Source: Qingrenia yutianensis (GTDB lineage Bacteria > Bacillota > Clostridia > UMGS1810). From it: a stretch of 64,000 bases of DNA. The position numbers and the translations under genes were made by a program. Below, in pieces: positions 34,321-43,429 of the stretch. The notes below the pieces were generated by a model that worked only from the letters and a program-made list of their open reading frames with translations, ran no database searches and was not told the DNA's origin. Numbering within the stretch: position 1 is the stretch's first letter; each line of letters starts with the position of its first letter. The stretch lies in assembly GCF_014385105.1 (NCBI RefSeq), contig NZ_JACRTE010000001.1, forward strand, positions 1-64,000. Direction: 5' to 3'.

Positions 34321-34881
34321 ATGGATATAAACTCAATACGGACAAAGCTTCAGAGTATGCTTTTGGAAAAACGCTTCAATCATTCGCTGATGGTGTGCGA
34401 AACGGCGAAAGAGCTTGCGAGAATGTACGGCGCAGATGAAAAAAAAGCCGAAATTGCAGGACTTTTGCACGACTGCGCGAAAAACTTTTCAAAAGACGAA
34501 ATGTTTTCACTGTGCGAAAAATATGCCATTAAGCTGGACGAGGTGACAAAAAAACAGGTCGGCTTAATCCACGCGTTTCTCGGCGCGGAGGTTGCAAAAG
34601 ATTTGTTCGGCATTGATGATGACGAAATATACGACGCAATTTTCTATCACACTGTCGGGAAACCCGATATGAGTCTGCTTACCAAGATTATATACATAGC
34701 GGACGCAATCGAGCCTCTCCGAAATTACGACGGTGTGGAGCATTTGAGAGAACTTGCGCACTCTGACCTTGACAAAGCGCTGGTTTATCAGATTGACATA
34801 ACCATAAAATCGGTACTCAAAAAAGGCTCGCTTCTTCACCTTAACACTGTTGATACGAGAAATTATTATTTAAGCAGGTGA
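34321..34881 (+). CDS. yqeK: HD-domain diadenosine tetraphosphatase YqeK
   Basis: 186 residues. HD residues: RFNHSLMVCETA, AGLLHDCAKNF, IFYHTVGKP and IIYIADAIEP. YqeK enzymes are symmetrical Ap4A hydrolases of Gram-positive bacteria. Always near nadD and rsfS, as here. The ATG at 34321 follows GGAAG at 8 bases. Confidence 0.93.
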   Translation: MDINSIRTKLQSMLLEKRFNHSLMVCETAKELARMYGADEKKAEIAGLLHDCAKNFSKDEMFSLCEKYAIKLDEVTKKQVGLIHAFLGAEVAKDLFGIDDDEIYDAIFYHTVGKPDMSLLTKIIYIADAIEPLRNYDGVEHLRELAHSDLDKALVYQIDITIKSVLKKGSLLHLNTVDTRNYYLSR

Positions 34882-34887
34882 TTTTGA

Positions 34888-36177
34888 TTGTCTAAATCGA
34901 TAAAAACATACTGGAAAAATACGCTGTCGTTCACACTCATTCTTGCGCTTATCGCAACGGGCGGTTTCGGATTTTTCTGGTCTAAAATGATATACGGTGT
35001 CCGCGCAAGCGGCAAAAACAATCTTACAAACGAAAATATTTGCGTAAATTCACTTATTCTGGGCGTTGACAAAGAGGGTTACAGAACGGACGTTATAATT
35101 TTTGCCCAGCTTAATCTGGCGAACAATACGCTCAATATGATACAAATTCCGCGCGACACTTATGTCGCAACCAACAAGCTTGACCACAAAATCAACTCCT
35201 CCTACATTTCGTTTACAAACGGCAAGATTACGCCGAAAGTTGAGAACGTTTACAACTCGGTTGAGGAGGTTTTGGGACTTAAAGCGGACAATTACATTCT
35301 TGTTGACATAAACGGTTTCAGAAACATAATCGACGCAATCGGCGGTGTTGAGTTTGACGTTCCGATAAGAATGTTTTATAACGACCCCGAGCAGAATTTG
35401 CATATCGACCTTCAAAAGGGAAAACAGCTTTTGAACGGCAAAAAAGCGGAAATGCTGGTTCGTTTCAGACAGAACGACGACCATACGGGTTATCCGCGCG
35501 CCGACCTTGACCGAAACGAAGTGCAGAGAAAGTTTATCTATGCGGTTATCGACAAGGTTTTTGACATAACGAATTTCTCGAAATTGCCCGAACTTGTCGC
35601 AAGTGTTACGTCGAGCGTTAAAACGAGCTTTGACAGTAACAAAATTTTGCAGTATTCCACAATCGCGCTGTCCGTTCCGCGCGAAAACATAAATATTATG
35701 GGTATTGAGGGCGTTGCGGAAAACCGCCCGTACGGCTCGTATTTTGTGGCTAACAAGACGCTCAACAAAGAACTTGTGAGCAAGTATTTTATAGACGGTT
35801 CGGACTCGGCTTTGAGCGGTGTTGAGGTTTCAAGACGAAATCTTCTTATGTCGGACGATGCGGAAAACACCGAACAGGTGGATATGACGCTTTCCGACGC
35901 AAGCTTTATTGAGAAAAAACTTGCAACTGTTGAAATTATAGACGGTTCAAACGGCAAAAAAGACGCATCAAGCATAAAATCCGCTCTTGAAAGCAAGGGA
36001 TACCGCGTGAGGGATGTTCATTCGACAGGCAGTGTCAAATACAGCGAAACGAAAGTCATTGCTAAAAAATCGTCCAAAAACGTTAATACCGTCTGCAAAA
36101 TCATAGGCGAGGAAAAATTTGTTGTAAATGAGTCCAAAACGGACGGTGCGGATATTTTAATCGTGCTCGGCTCATAA
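34888..36177 (+). CDS. LytR-CpsA-Psr wall-polymer ligase with LytR_C domain
   Basis: 429 residues: N-terminal membrane helix (~14-33), LCP catalytic domain with SLILGVDKEGYRTDVI, IPRDTYV and RFRQNDDHTGYPRADLDRNE (the catalytic Asp and Arg residues), and a C-terminal LytR_C domain (VEIIDGSNGKKDA, SALESKGYRV). LCP enzymes attach teichoic acids or capsule from lipid carriers to peptidoglycan, so it may anchor the exopolysaccharide or polymer made by the 50-64 kb operon; that link is inferred. TTG start with AGGTGAT upstream. Confidence 0.92.
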   Translation: MSKSIKTYWKNTLSFTLILALIATGGFGFFWSKMIYGVRASGKNNLTNENICVNSLILGVDKEGYRTDVIIFAQLNLANNTLNMIQIPRDTYVATNKLDHKINSSYISFTNGKITPKVENVYNSVEEVLGLKADNYILVDINGFRNIIDAIGGVEFDVPIRMFYNDPEQNLHIDLQKGKQLLNGKKAEMLVRFRQNDDHTGYPRADLDRNEVQRKFIYAVIDKVFDITNFSKLPELVASVTSSVKTSFDSNKILQYSTIALSVPRENINIMGIEGVAENRPYGSYFVANKTLNKELVSKYFIDGSDSALSGVEVSRRNLLMSDDAENTEQVDMTLSDASFIEKKLATVEIIDGSNGKKDASSIKSALESKGYRVRDVHSTGSVKYSETKVIAKKSSKNVNTVCKIIGEEKFVVNESKTDGADILIVLGS

Positions 36178-36216
36178 AAAATTACCGGGTGCACAAAATT
36201 ACGGAAGGAAGAAAAT

Positions 36217-36579
36217 ATGGAGTCAAAAGAATTGATGCTTAAAGCCGTTACAATTTTGGACGGCAAAAAGGCAAGAAATATAAAAGTTTTAAACATTTCG
36301 CCCCTTACCACCATTGCAGATTATTTCGTGGTATGTTCGGGCGGTTCCACAACGCAGATAAAGGCGCTTTCCGACGCTTTGGAGGAGGAGCTTGAAAAAA
36401 TAAGTGTTCACTTTATCGGCAAAGAGGGATTTAACTCGGCAAATTGGATTTTGATGGATTACGGCAGTGTGGTTATTCACATTTTCTCCGAGGAAATGCG
36501 TGAATTTTATTCAATCGAGCATCTTTGGTCGGACGCAGAAGAAGTTGACATTTCGCCGTATATCATTGATGAAAACTAA
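36217..36579 (+). CDS. rsfS: Ribosome silencing factor
   Basis: 120 residues: TTIADYFVVCSGGSTTQIKAL, GKEGFNSANWILMDYGSVVIHIFSEEMREFYSIEHLW, the whole RsfS (Iojap) fold. It binds bL14 and blocks subunit joining when nutrients run low. Follows the LCP gene and precedes leuS. Confidence 0.97.
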   Translation: MESKELMLKAVTILDGKKARNIKVLNISPLTTIADYFVVCSGGSTTQIKALSDALEEELEKISVHFIGKEGFNSANWILMDYGSVVIHIFSEEMREFYSIEHLWSDAEEVDISPYIIDEN

Positions 36580-36608
36580 TTCTTATTTAAGAAGGGAATG
36601 ACATAAAA

Positions 36609-39017
36609 ATGCAGTACAATGCTTCTGAAATTGAGAAAAAATGGCAAAAAATCTGGGACGAAAACGAAACCTACAAGGCAGGCACCGATATGTCCAAGCC
36701 AAAGTTTTACGGTCTTGTTGAATTTCCTTATCCGTCGGGACACGGACTTCACGTCGGCCACCCGCGCGGATACACCGCGATTGATATAATCTGCCGTAAA
36801 AAACGTATGGAGGGTTATAACGTCCTTTTCCCGATGGGCTGGGACGCTTTCGGACTTCCCACCGAGAACTATGCCATTAAAAATAAAATCCACCCGAAAA
36901 TCGTTACCGAAAACAATATTGCAAACTTTAAGCGTCAGCTTAAAATGCTTGGTTTTTCGTTCGACTGGTCGAAAGAAGTTAACACCACCGACCCGAATTA
37001 TTACAAATGGACGCAGTGGATTTTTCTTCAGCTTTTCAAGCACGGTCTTGCATATAAAACAAAAATGCCTATCAACTACTGCACAGGCTGTAAGGTAGGT
37101 CTTGCAAACGAGGAGGTTGTAAACGGCGTTTGCGAAAGATGCGGAAGTGAGGTTATCCAGAAAGAAAAAAGCCAGTGGATGCTCAAAATCACCGAGTATG
37201 CACAGCGCCTTATCGACGATTTGGACGGCCTTGATTATATAGAAAAGGTTAAAATTCAGCAGAAAAACTGGATCGGACGTTCCGAGGGCGCGGAGGTTGA
37301 TTTTGCAATCGACGGCTGCGACGACAAAATAAGAGTTTACACCACACGCTGTGATACTTTGTTCGGCGCTACATATATGGTTTTGTCGCCAGAACACCCG
37401 TATATTGAAAAATATAAAGACAAAATTAAAAATATGGACGCTGTTAAAGAATATCAAGCTGCGGCGGCGAAAAAGTCGGAATTTGAAAGATGTGAGCTTG
37501 TTAAGGAAAAAACGGGCGTCTGCCTTGAGGGTCTTGAGGCAATAAACCCCGTAAACGGCAAAAAAATCCCGATTTGGATTTCGGACTATGTTCTCGTAAC
37601 ATACGGAACGGGCGCTATTATGGCTGTTCCGGCGCACGACGAGCGTGACTGGGAGTTTGCGAAAAAATTCGGTCTGCCCATTATCGAGGTTGTTTCGGGC
37701 GGTGAGGACGTTCAGAAAGCGGCGTTTACCGACGTTGCGGACGGCGTTTTGGTTAACTCCGGATTTTTGACGGGAAAACGCGTTAAAGACGCTATTTCCG
37801 CTATGATAGATTACCTTGAAGAAAAAGGGATAGGAAAGCGCAAGGTTAACTACAAGCTCCGCGACTGGGTATTTTCGCGCCAGAGATACTGGGGTGAGCC
37901 TATTCCGCTCGTTCACTGCGACGATTGCGGCTGGGTGCCTATCCCCGAAGATGAACTTCCGTTAAAGCTTCCCGAAATGAAAGATTTCGAGCCGGGCGAA
38001 AACGGCGAATCTCCGCTTAACAAGGCAGAGGATTGGAAAAACACCGTATGCCCGAAATGCGGTAAAAAAGCAGTGCGTGAAACCGACACAATGCCCCAGT
38101 GGGCAGGTTCGTCGTGGTATTTCTTAAGATATATCGACCCTGCGAACAACGATGTTTTGGCAGGAAAAGAGCTTTTAAAATACTGGCTTCCCGTCGATTG
38201 GTACAACGGCGGTATGGAGCATACGACACTGCATCTTCTCTATTCGAGATTTTGGCATAAATTCCTTTACGATATCGGTGCTGTTCCCACAAAAGAGCCG
38301 TATCAGAAAAGAACGTCGCACGGTATGATTTTGGGCGAGAACAACGAGAAAATGTCCAAATCGCGCGGAAACGTCGTAAATCCCGACGATATTGTAAACG
38401 AATTCGGCGCGGACACATTCAGAACTTATGAAATGTTCATAGGCGCATTTGACCAGTCAACACCGTGGTCACAGCAGGGCGTAAGGGGCTGCCGAAAATT
38501 CCTTGAAAGAGTATGGAATTTGCAGGATATTATGACAGACGGCGGTATCCGCCCCGAAAATGAAAGCCTTGTTCACAAAATGATTAAAAAGGTTACCGAG
38601 GACATTGACAGAATGAAATTTAACACCGCCATTGCAGCTATGATGAGTTTTATCAATGAGATGTACGCGCAGGGCAGTGTTACAAAGGGCGAACTTTCGG
38701 TGCTTTTACAGCTTTTGAACCCCACTGCACCGCATATCACCGAGGAAATGTGGTCGCTTATCGGCAATGAAAAAACCATTGACGAAACAAAATGGCCTGT
38801 TTATGACGAGGCGAAAACGGTGGACAGCGAAGTTGAAATTGTTTTGCAGATAAACGGCAAAATTAAAGAAAAAATTACTGTTGCGGCTAATCTTTCCGAT
38901 GACGAAATCAAAGCTAAAGCGCTTGAAAACGACGTTATAAAAGTCTTTACCGACGGTAAAACTATCGTAAAAGTTATTGTTGTAAAAGGAAAGCTTGTAA
39001 ATATTGTTGTTAAATAG
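36609..39017 (+). CDS. leuS: Leucine-tRNA ligase
   Basis: 802 residues, class I enzyme. HIGH-type motif PYPSGHGLHVGHPRGYT, zinc-type Cys groups CTGCKVG/CERCG and CDDCG/CPKCG, editing domain with TRCDTLFGATYMVL and GTGAIMAVPAHDERD, and KMSKS motif NNEKMSKSRGN. It charges tRNA-Leu and edits errors. No T-box leader is seen; the gene is 29 bases behind rsfS. Confidence 0.98.
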   Translation: MQYNASEIEKKWQKIWDENETYKAGTDMSKPKFYGLVEFPYPSGHGLHVGHPRGYTAIDIICRKKRMEGYNVLFPMGWDAFGLPTENYAIKNKIHPKIVTENNIANFKRQLKMLGFSFDWSKEVNTTDPNYYKWTQWIFLQLFKHGLAYKTKMPINYCTGCKVGLANEEVVNGVCERCGSEVIQKEKSQWMLKITEYAQRLIDDLDGLDYIEKVKIQQKNWIGRSEGAEVDFAIDGCDDKIRVYTTRCDTLFGATYMVLSPEHPYIEKYKDKIKNMDAVKEYQAAAAKKSEFERCELVKEKTGVCLEGLEAINPVNGKKIPIWISDYVLVTYGTGAIMAVPAHDERDWEFAKKFGLPIIEVVSGGEDVQKAAFTDVADGVLVNSGFLTGKRVKDAISAMIDYLEEKGIGKRKVNYKLRDWVFSRQRYWGEPIPLVHCDDCGWVPIPEDELPLKLPEMKDFEPGENGESPLNKAEDWKNTVCPKCGKKAVRETDTMPQWAGSSWYFLRYIDPANNDVLAGKELLKYWLPVDWYNGGMEHTTLHLLYSRFWHKFLYDIGAVPTKEPYQKRTSHGMILGENNEKMSKSRGNVVNPDDIVNEFGADTFRTYEMFIGAFDQSTPWSQQGVRGCRKFLERVWNLQDIMTDGGIRPENESLVHKMIKKVTEDIDRMKFNTAIAAMMSFINEMYAQGSVTKGELSVLLQLLNPTAPHITEEMWSLIGNEKTIDETKWPVYDEAKTVDSEVEIVLQINGKIKEKITVAANLSDDEIKAKALENDVIKVFTDGKTIVKVIVVKGKLVNIVVK

Positions 39018-39055
39018 ATTTGCGTTTTGGGTAAAATAAATACGGAGGGTGGAGT

Positions 39056-39823
39056 ATGTTTAAAAAAGTTTTGCTCATCTTGGGTTTATGCTTGGCACTC
39101 GCTTTTTCAAACGTGTTTGCCGTCTCAGACACCGATGTGCCTATACTTTTGTATCACAACATCGCGGAAAACTACAATGCAGAGGACAATCTTCTGCACA
39201 TCACGCCCGAACGGTTTAAAGAGCATATGCAGGCGCTCAATAATGCGGGATATACGTCAATTTCGTACAAGGACTATCAAAATTACGTCAAAGGACTCGG
39301 CGAAATTCCCGAAAAGAGCATTATCGTTGCTTTTGACGACGGCTATTTGAGCAACTACACATACGCGTTTCCGATTTTAAAGGAATTCGGTATGAAAGCG
39401 GCAATTTTTATCGTCACGGGTTCGGTAGACAACGACAAAACGGTTTATCCGCACTTCGGATATGCACAGGCTAAGGAAATGCTTGACTCGGGACTTATCG
39501 AAATAGGCAGTCACACACATTCGCACCGAAGCTTTAAAGACCTTTCGTATGAAGAAACGGTTACCGAGCTTAGAAAATCCAAATATCTTATCGAACAGAA
39601 TTTGGGAATAAACTGCAATCTTTTGGCATATCCGTACGGTTTTGACAACGACTGGACGACAAACGAGGCGATAAAAGCAGGCTACGAGGTTGTAAATATC
39701 GTGGGCGATACCGGCACAAACCGCCGTTCCGACGGGCTTTACACGCTCAAACGTCTTACCGTTTCGGGGCATCTTACTCCCGACGAGCTTATCGCTATGA
39801 TAGAAGAAAACAGAGCAAAATAA
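39056..39823 (+). CDS. Secreted polysaccharide deacetylase (NodB/CE4)
   Basis: 255 residues with a signal peptide (VLLILGLCLALAFSNVFAV). CE4 motifs: VPILLYHNI, metal/catalytic IVAFDDGYLSNY, SHTHSHRS and the C-terminal LLAYPYGFDN. It probably removes N-acetyl groups from a wall polymer such as peptidoglycan or an exopolysaccharide outside the membrane. The first motif is that of PgaB/IcaB-like enzymes more than PdaA. Ended by a strong terminator. Confidence 0.9.
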   Translation: MFKKVLLILGLCLALAFSNVFAVSDTDVPILLYHNIAENYNAEDNLLHITPERFKEHMQALNNAGYTSISYKDYQNYVKGLGEIPEKSIIVAFDDGYLSNYTYAFPILKEFGMKAAIFIVTGSVDNDKTVYPHFGYAQAKEMLDSGLIEIGSHTHSHRSFKDLSYEETVTELRKSKYLIEQNLGINCNLLAYPYGFDNDWTTNEAIKAGYEVVNIVGDTGTNRRSDGLYTLKRLTVSGHLTPDELIAMIEENRAK

Positions 39824-39824
39824 C

Positions 39825-39864
39825 AAAAATCCGAAAACAGGTTTTCGCTTGTTTTCGGATTTTT
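39825..39864 (+). terminator. Terminator after the polysaccharide deacetylase gene
   Basis: 15-bp stem AAAAATCCGAAAACA / TGTTTTCGGATTTTT with T-rich end; palindromic tails allow use from both strands (the PPC gene converges here). Confidence 0.92.
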
Positions 39865-39886
39865 TTAAATTCGGATTTTTTAAATT

Positions 39887-40312
39887 TTAAGCTTTCGGCA
39901 GAAACAGATTTAATCCCGTTTCCTCGTCGTGAAATCTTTTTAATTTGCACGGCAGAGATTTTATGAAAATTTCAGCCGTTGCGCATATTTTGCACTCGTT
40001 AAGATGTCCGCCGAAAGTTTTCAATTCGCTGTCGGCAAAGTTTATGTGCAGGTGAAGATAGGGTTTTTTGTCTTTTGTTGTTATGTTTCCGAGAAGTGAG
40101 GTAATTTCAAAATCGCCCTCAAACGTTTTTTTGAAATACTCCTTTTTTTCAACGCTGTAAAGTCCGACGGTGATTTTATCCGCCGCGCCTATTCCTTCAA
40201 CCGTTGCGGCGGTGATTTTGAGCTTTTCGCAAAGTTTTTCGAGCTCTGAGAGTACTTCTTCTCCGCGTTTAATTCGTACAACAACGGTGTCGTCACAAAC
40301 AAAATATTCCAT
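39887..40312 (-). CDS. PPC/DUF296-domain protein
   Basis: 141 residues, the whole PPC domain: VVVRIKRGEEVLSEL, TVEGIGAADKITVGLY, FEITSLLGNIT, then the metal-binding pattern HLHINFADSELKTFGGHL. In plants this domain follows AT-hooks; bacterial stand-alone proteins form trimers of unsettled function, often annotated as DNA-binding. Ribosome site AAAGGGAG. Confidence 0.9.
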   Translation of the reverse strand: MEYFVCDDTVVVRIKRGEEVLSELEKLCEKLKITAATVEGIGAADKITVGLYSVEKKEYFKKTFEGDFEITSLLGNITTKDKKPYLHLHINFADSELKTFGGHLNECKICATAEIFIKSLPCKLKRFHDEETGLNLFLPKA

Positions 40313-40662
40313 AATTACACTCCCTTTTTAAACGTATACTATATAATAAAATTATACTCTTATTTTTTTATTTTGTCCAGTATAAATGCAAAAACAATGT
40401 CAATAATTAAAAATATAAAATATTTTTTGAAAAAACTCTTTTCAAACACGGAAATTTGTGGTATAATATAACTAATTTATTTTGAACGGACGAAAAACAT
40501 CTTTGAGTTTAGCTGAAAATTAAACTTACATAGCACGAAATGCTATCAAAAAATGTTGTACGGAAAAATAACTTAATACATTAAAAACCAACGGGGCTTG
40601 AACGGAAAATAAGCCTTTGTGTTTTTGCGTGTTTTTAAACTTTTTAATACGGAGGTATGTTT
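40313..40662 (+). promoter_or_regulatory. RNase J promoter and long 5' leader
   Basis: TATAAT at 40462-40467 with an extended TG (TGGTATAAT) and only a poor -35. It leaves an untranslated leader of about 190 bases with a small stem (GGGGCTT / AAGCCT near 40594-40616). No protein frame or known riboswitch was recognised. Bases 40313-40440 are A/T-rich and contain the PPC gene's upstream region. Confidence 0.5.
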
Positions 40663-42324
40663 ATGGCAAGAAAATCAAAACTTAAAATTATACCGCTCGG
40701 CGGACTTAACGAAATCGGAAAAAATATGACCGTTTTTGAATACGGAAACGATATTGTTGTGCTTGACTGCGGAATGGCTTTTCCCGACGAGGAAATGCCC
40801 GGAATTGACTTTGTAATTCCCGATTTTTCGTATCTTACAAAGCATAAGGACAAGGTGCGTGCAGTGGTTTTAACCCACGGTCACGAGGACCATATCGGCG
40901 CCCTGCCGTTCTTTTTAAGCGAAATCAACGTTCCTGTTTACGGAACGAATTTAACGCTCGGAATTGTTCAAAATAAATTGAAAGAACACAATCTTTTGTC
41001 GAAAGTTAAGCTGAACAGAATTTCGGCAGGCGACGTTATAAAAATCGGCTGCTTCACATTTGAGGCAATACGCTCCAACCACTCCATTGCGGACGCTGTT
41101 GCGTATGCAATCAAAACACCGGTCGGAACAATCGTTCACACGGGCGACTTTAAAATCGACACAACGCCTATCGAGGGCAGAATGATAGACCTTGCGCGCC
41201 TCGGCGAGCTTGGCAACGAGGGTGTTTTGGCGCTTATGAGCGACAGCACAAACGTCGAGCGCCCTGGATATACGATGTCGGAGAGAACCGTAGGTTCGTC
41301 GCTCGACCACGTTTTTGAGTCTACCAAGAAAAGAATTATTATCGCAACTTTCGCGTCAAACGTTCACCGCGTTCAGCAGATTATAAATTCCGCGCACAAA
41401 TTCGGCAGAAAAGTTGCCGTTTCGGGCAGGAGTATGGTGACAATCCTTGAAGTTGCAATGAATTTGGGATATACAAAAATTCCCGAAGGTGTGCTGATTG
41501 ACATTGACGATATTAAAAAATACCGTCCCAGCCAGCTTACCATTATCACAACGGGAAGTCAGGGCGAGCCTATGAGCGCGCTCTATCGTATGGCGTTTTC
41601 CGACCACAGAAAAGTTGAAATCACAAAGGACGATTTGGTGGTTGTTTCGGCAAATCCTATCCCGGGAAACGAAAAACTTGTGTCAAACGTTGTAAACGAG
41701 CTTTTCAAAAAAGGCGCAGAGGTTATTTATGACAGCTCCGATATGCACGTTTCGGGTCACGCGTGCCGGGAGGAACTGAAAATTATAATGGGACTTACGC
41801 GCCCGAAGTATTTCATTCCCGTGCACGGCGAATACCGCCATTTAAAGCTTCACGCAGACCTCGGCAAGCTTATGGAAATTGACAAAAAGAACGTTATTAT
41901 TCTTGATATAGGCAAGGTCTTGGAATTCGGCGCGAACGACGCGAAAGTTACGGGAACCGTGCCGTCGGGCAGAGTTTTGGTGGACGGTCTCGGCGTCGGC
42001 GATGTCGGAAATATTGTTTTGCGTGACAGAAGGCATCTCGCACAGGACGGACTTATTGTCGTGGTTGTCACAATCGCGTCGGATAACTATTCGGTTGTGT
42101 CAGGTCCTGCTGTTATTTCGCGCGGTTTTGTGTATGTCCGCGAGTCGGAAACCCTTATTGAGGAAATTGAAGAAATTGCGTCGCAGTGCATTGAAACGTG
42201 TATCGACAACCGCGTTCACGACTGGTCGACGATTAAGACCAATATGAAAAATAAAATTTCCGACCATATTTATCATCAGACAAAGCGCAAACCTATGATT
42301 TTGCCCGTTATTATGGAAGTTTAA
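40663..42324 (+). CDS. rnj: Ribonuclease J
   Basis: 553 residues. Metallo-beta-lactamase motif LTHGHEDHIGALPFFL, beta-CASP motifs (SDSTNVERPGYT, TIITTGSQGEPMSAL, HVSGHAC) and ISRGFVYVRESE near the end. RNase J combines endonuclease with 5'-3' exonuclease activity in Gram-positive mRNA decay. ATG 40663 is used because GGAGG lies 7 bases before it; the ATG at 40657 is too close. Confidence 0.95.
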   Translation: MARKSKLKIIPLGGLNEIGKNMTVFEYGNDIVVLDCGMAFPDEEMPGIDFVIPDFSYLTKHKDKVRAVVLTHGHEDHIGALPFFLSEINVPVYGTNLTLGIVQNKLKEHNLLSKVKLNRISAGDVIKIGCFTFEAIRSNHSIADAVAYAIKTPVGTIVHTGDFKIDTTPIEGRMIDLARLGELGNEGVLALMSDSTNVERPGYTMSERTVGSSLDHVFESTKKRIIIATFASNVHRVQQIINSAHKFGRKVAVSGRSMVTILEVAMNLGYTKIPEGVLIDIDDIKKYRPSQLTIITTGSQGEPMSALYRMAFSDHRKVEITKDDLVVVSANPIPGNEKLVSNVVNELFKKGAEVIYDSSDMHVSGHACREELKIIMGLTRPKYFIPVHGEYRHLKLHADLGKLMEIDKKNVIILDIGKVLEFGANDAKVTGTVPSGRVLVDGLGVGDVGNIVLRDRRHLAQDGLIVVVVTIASDNYSVVSGPAVISRGFVYVRESETLIEEIEEIASQCIETCIDNRVHDWSTIKTNMKNKISDHIYHQTKRKPMILPVIMEV

Positions 42325-42333
42325 TAAAAAATC

Positions 42334-42361
42334 AACCCCGAACATTGTGTTCGGGGTTTTG
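42334..42361 (+). terminator. Bidirectional terminator between RNase J and ispG
   Basis: AACCCCGAACA, 3-base loop, TGTTCGGGGTT, T tract; also serves the converging ispG operon. Confidence 0.92.
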
Positions 42362-42370
42362 TGTATTAAC

Positions 42371-43405
42371 TTACATTTTTTCTATTTCTTTTTTAAATTC
42401 CTCAAAAAGCGCGTCCTCGCTTACCTTTTTGAAAATTTCACCTTTTTTGAAGATAAGTCCGCATTTGTCGCCGCCGGCAATGCCGATGTCCGCCTCTTTT
42501 GCCTCGCCCGGGCCGTTAACCGCGCAACCCATAACCGCAACGGTAATGTTTTTGTGTACGGTGCGAAGATATTCGTCTACCTTTTTCGCAAGCGGAATGA
42601 GGTTTATGTTGCACCGTGCGCAGGTCGGACAGGAAATAAGGGTAGGGGTGTTGCCGAGCATATCGAGCGATTTTAAAATTTCGCGTGCAACGATAACCTC
42701 GTTAACGGGGTCGTCGGTGAGCGAAATGCGTATTGTATCGCCGATATTGTTAAGCAAAAGCGAGCCGAGCGCAACCGACGATTTAACCGTGCCCGAAAGA
42801 TACGTTCCCGCCTCGGTAACGCCGAGGTGCAGAGGATAGTCAAGTTCTTTTGACGCGAGTGTATACACCGCAATTGTGTTTTTCACGTTGGACGCTTTGA
42901 GCGACAAAACGATATTGTCAAAGTCGAATTTATTCAAAATCGCAATGTGCCTTTTTGCGCTTTCGAGCATTGCCTCGGGCGTGGGCGCGGAATACTTTTT
43001 CAAAATATCTTTTTCGAGCGAACCGCCGTTTATGCCAATGCGAATGGGAATGTTAAGCTTCCGAGCCTTATCGGCAACCTGTTTTATTCTGTCCTCGCTG
43101 CCGATATTTCCCGGATTTATGCGGATTTTGTCAACACCGTTTTCCATACATTCAAGCGCGAGTTTGTAGTCGAAATGAATATCCGCAACGAGCGGAATGT
43201 GTATTTTCTGCTTGATTTTCGCGATTGCCTTTGCGCTTTCAAGGTCGGGAATTGCAACACGGACAATGTCACAGCCGGCATTTTCAAGACGCAGAATTTG
43301 CTCAATACATTCGCCGTAATTTTTTGTTTTAACGTTTGTCATAGACTGCACGGCGATTTTTTCTCCGCCGCCTATTGTAACGTTTCCGATTTGTACTTTT
43401 TTCAT
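42371..43405 (-). CDS. ispG: 4-hydroxy-3-methylbut-2-enyl-diphosphate synthase
   Basis: 344 residues. TIM barrel opening VTIGGGEKIAVQSMTN, VRINPGNIG-like KIRINPGNIG, and the [4Fe-4S] cysteines in SCPTCARC and VMGCAVNGPGEA. Penultimate step of the non-mevalonate isoprenoid pathway. Last gene of a minus-strand group behind the D,D-carboxypeptidase gene. Confidence 0.97.
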   Translation of the reverse strand: MKKVQIGNVTIGGGEKIAVQSMTNVKTKNYGECIEQILRLENAGCDIVRVAIPDLESAKAIAKIKQKIHIPLVADIHFDYKLALECMENGVDKIRINPGNIGSEDRIKQVADKARKLNIPIRIGINGGSLEKDILKKYSAPTPEAMLESAKRHIAILNKFDFDNIVLSLKASNVKNTIAVYTLASKELDYPLHLGVTEAGTYLSGTVKSSVALGSLLLNNIGDTIRISLTDDPVNEVIVAREILKSLDMLGNTPTLISCPTCARCNINLIPLAKKVDEYLRTVHKNITVAVMGCAVNGPGEAKEADIGIAGGDKCGLIFKKGEIFKKVSEDALFEEFKKEIEKM

Positions 43406-43429
43406 TTTCTCACTTCCGTAAAATTTTAT

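Noticed and set aside
36576..37916. A 446-residue open frame on the minus strand.
   Set aside because: It is wholly antisense to leuS, whose motifs are clear; low-complexity composition and no ribosome site.
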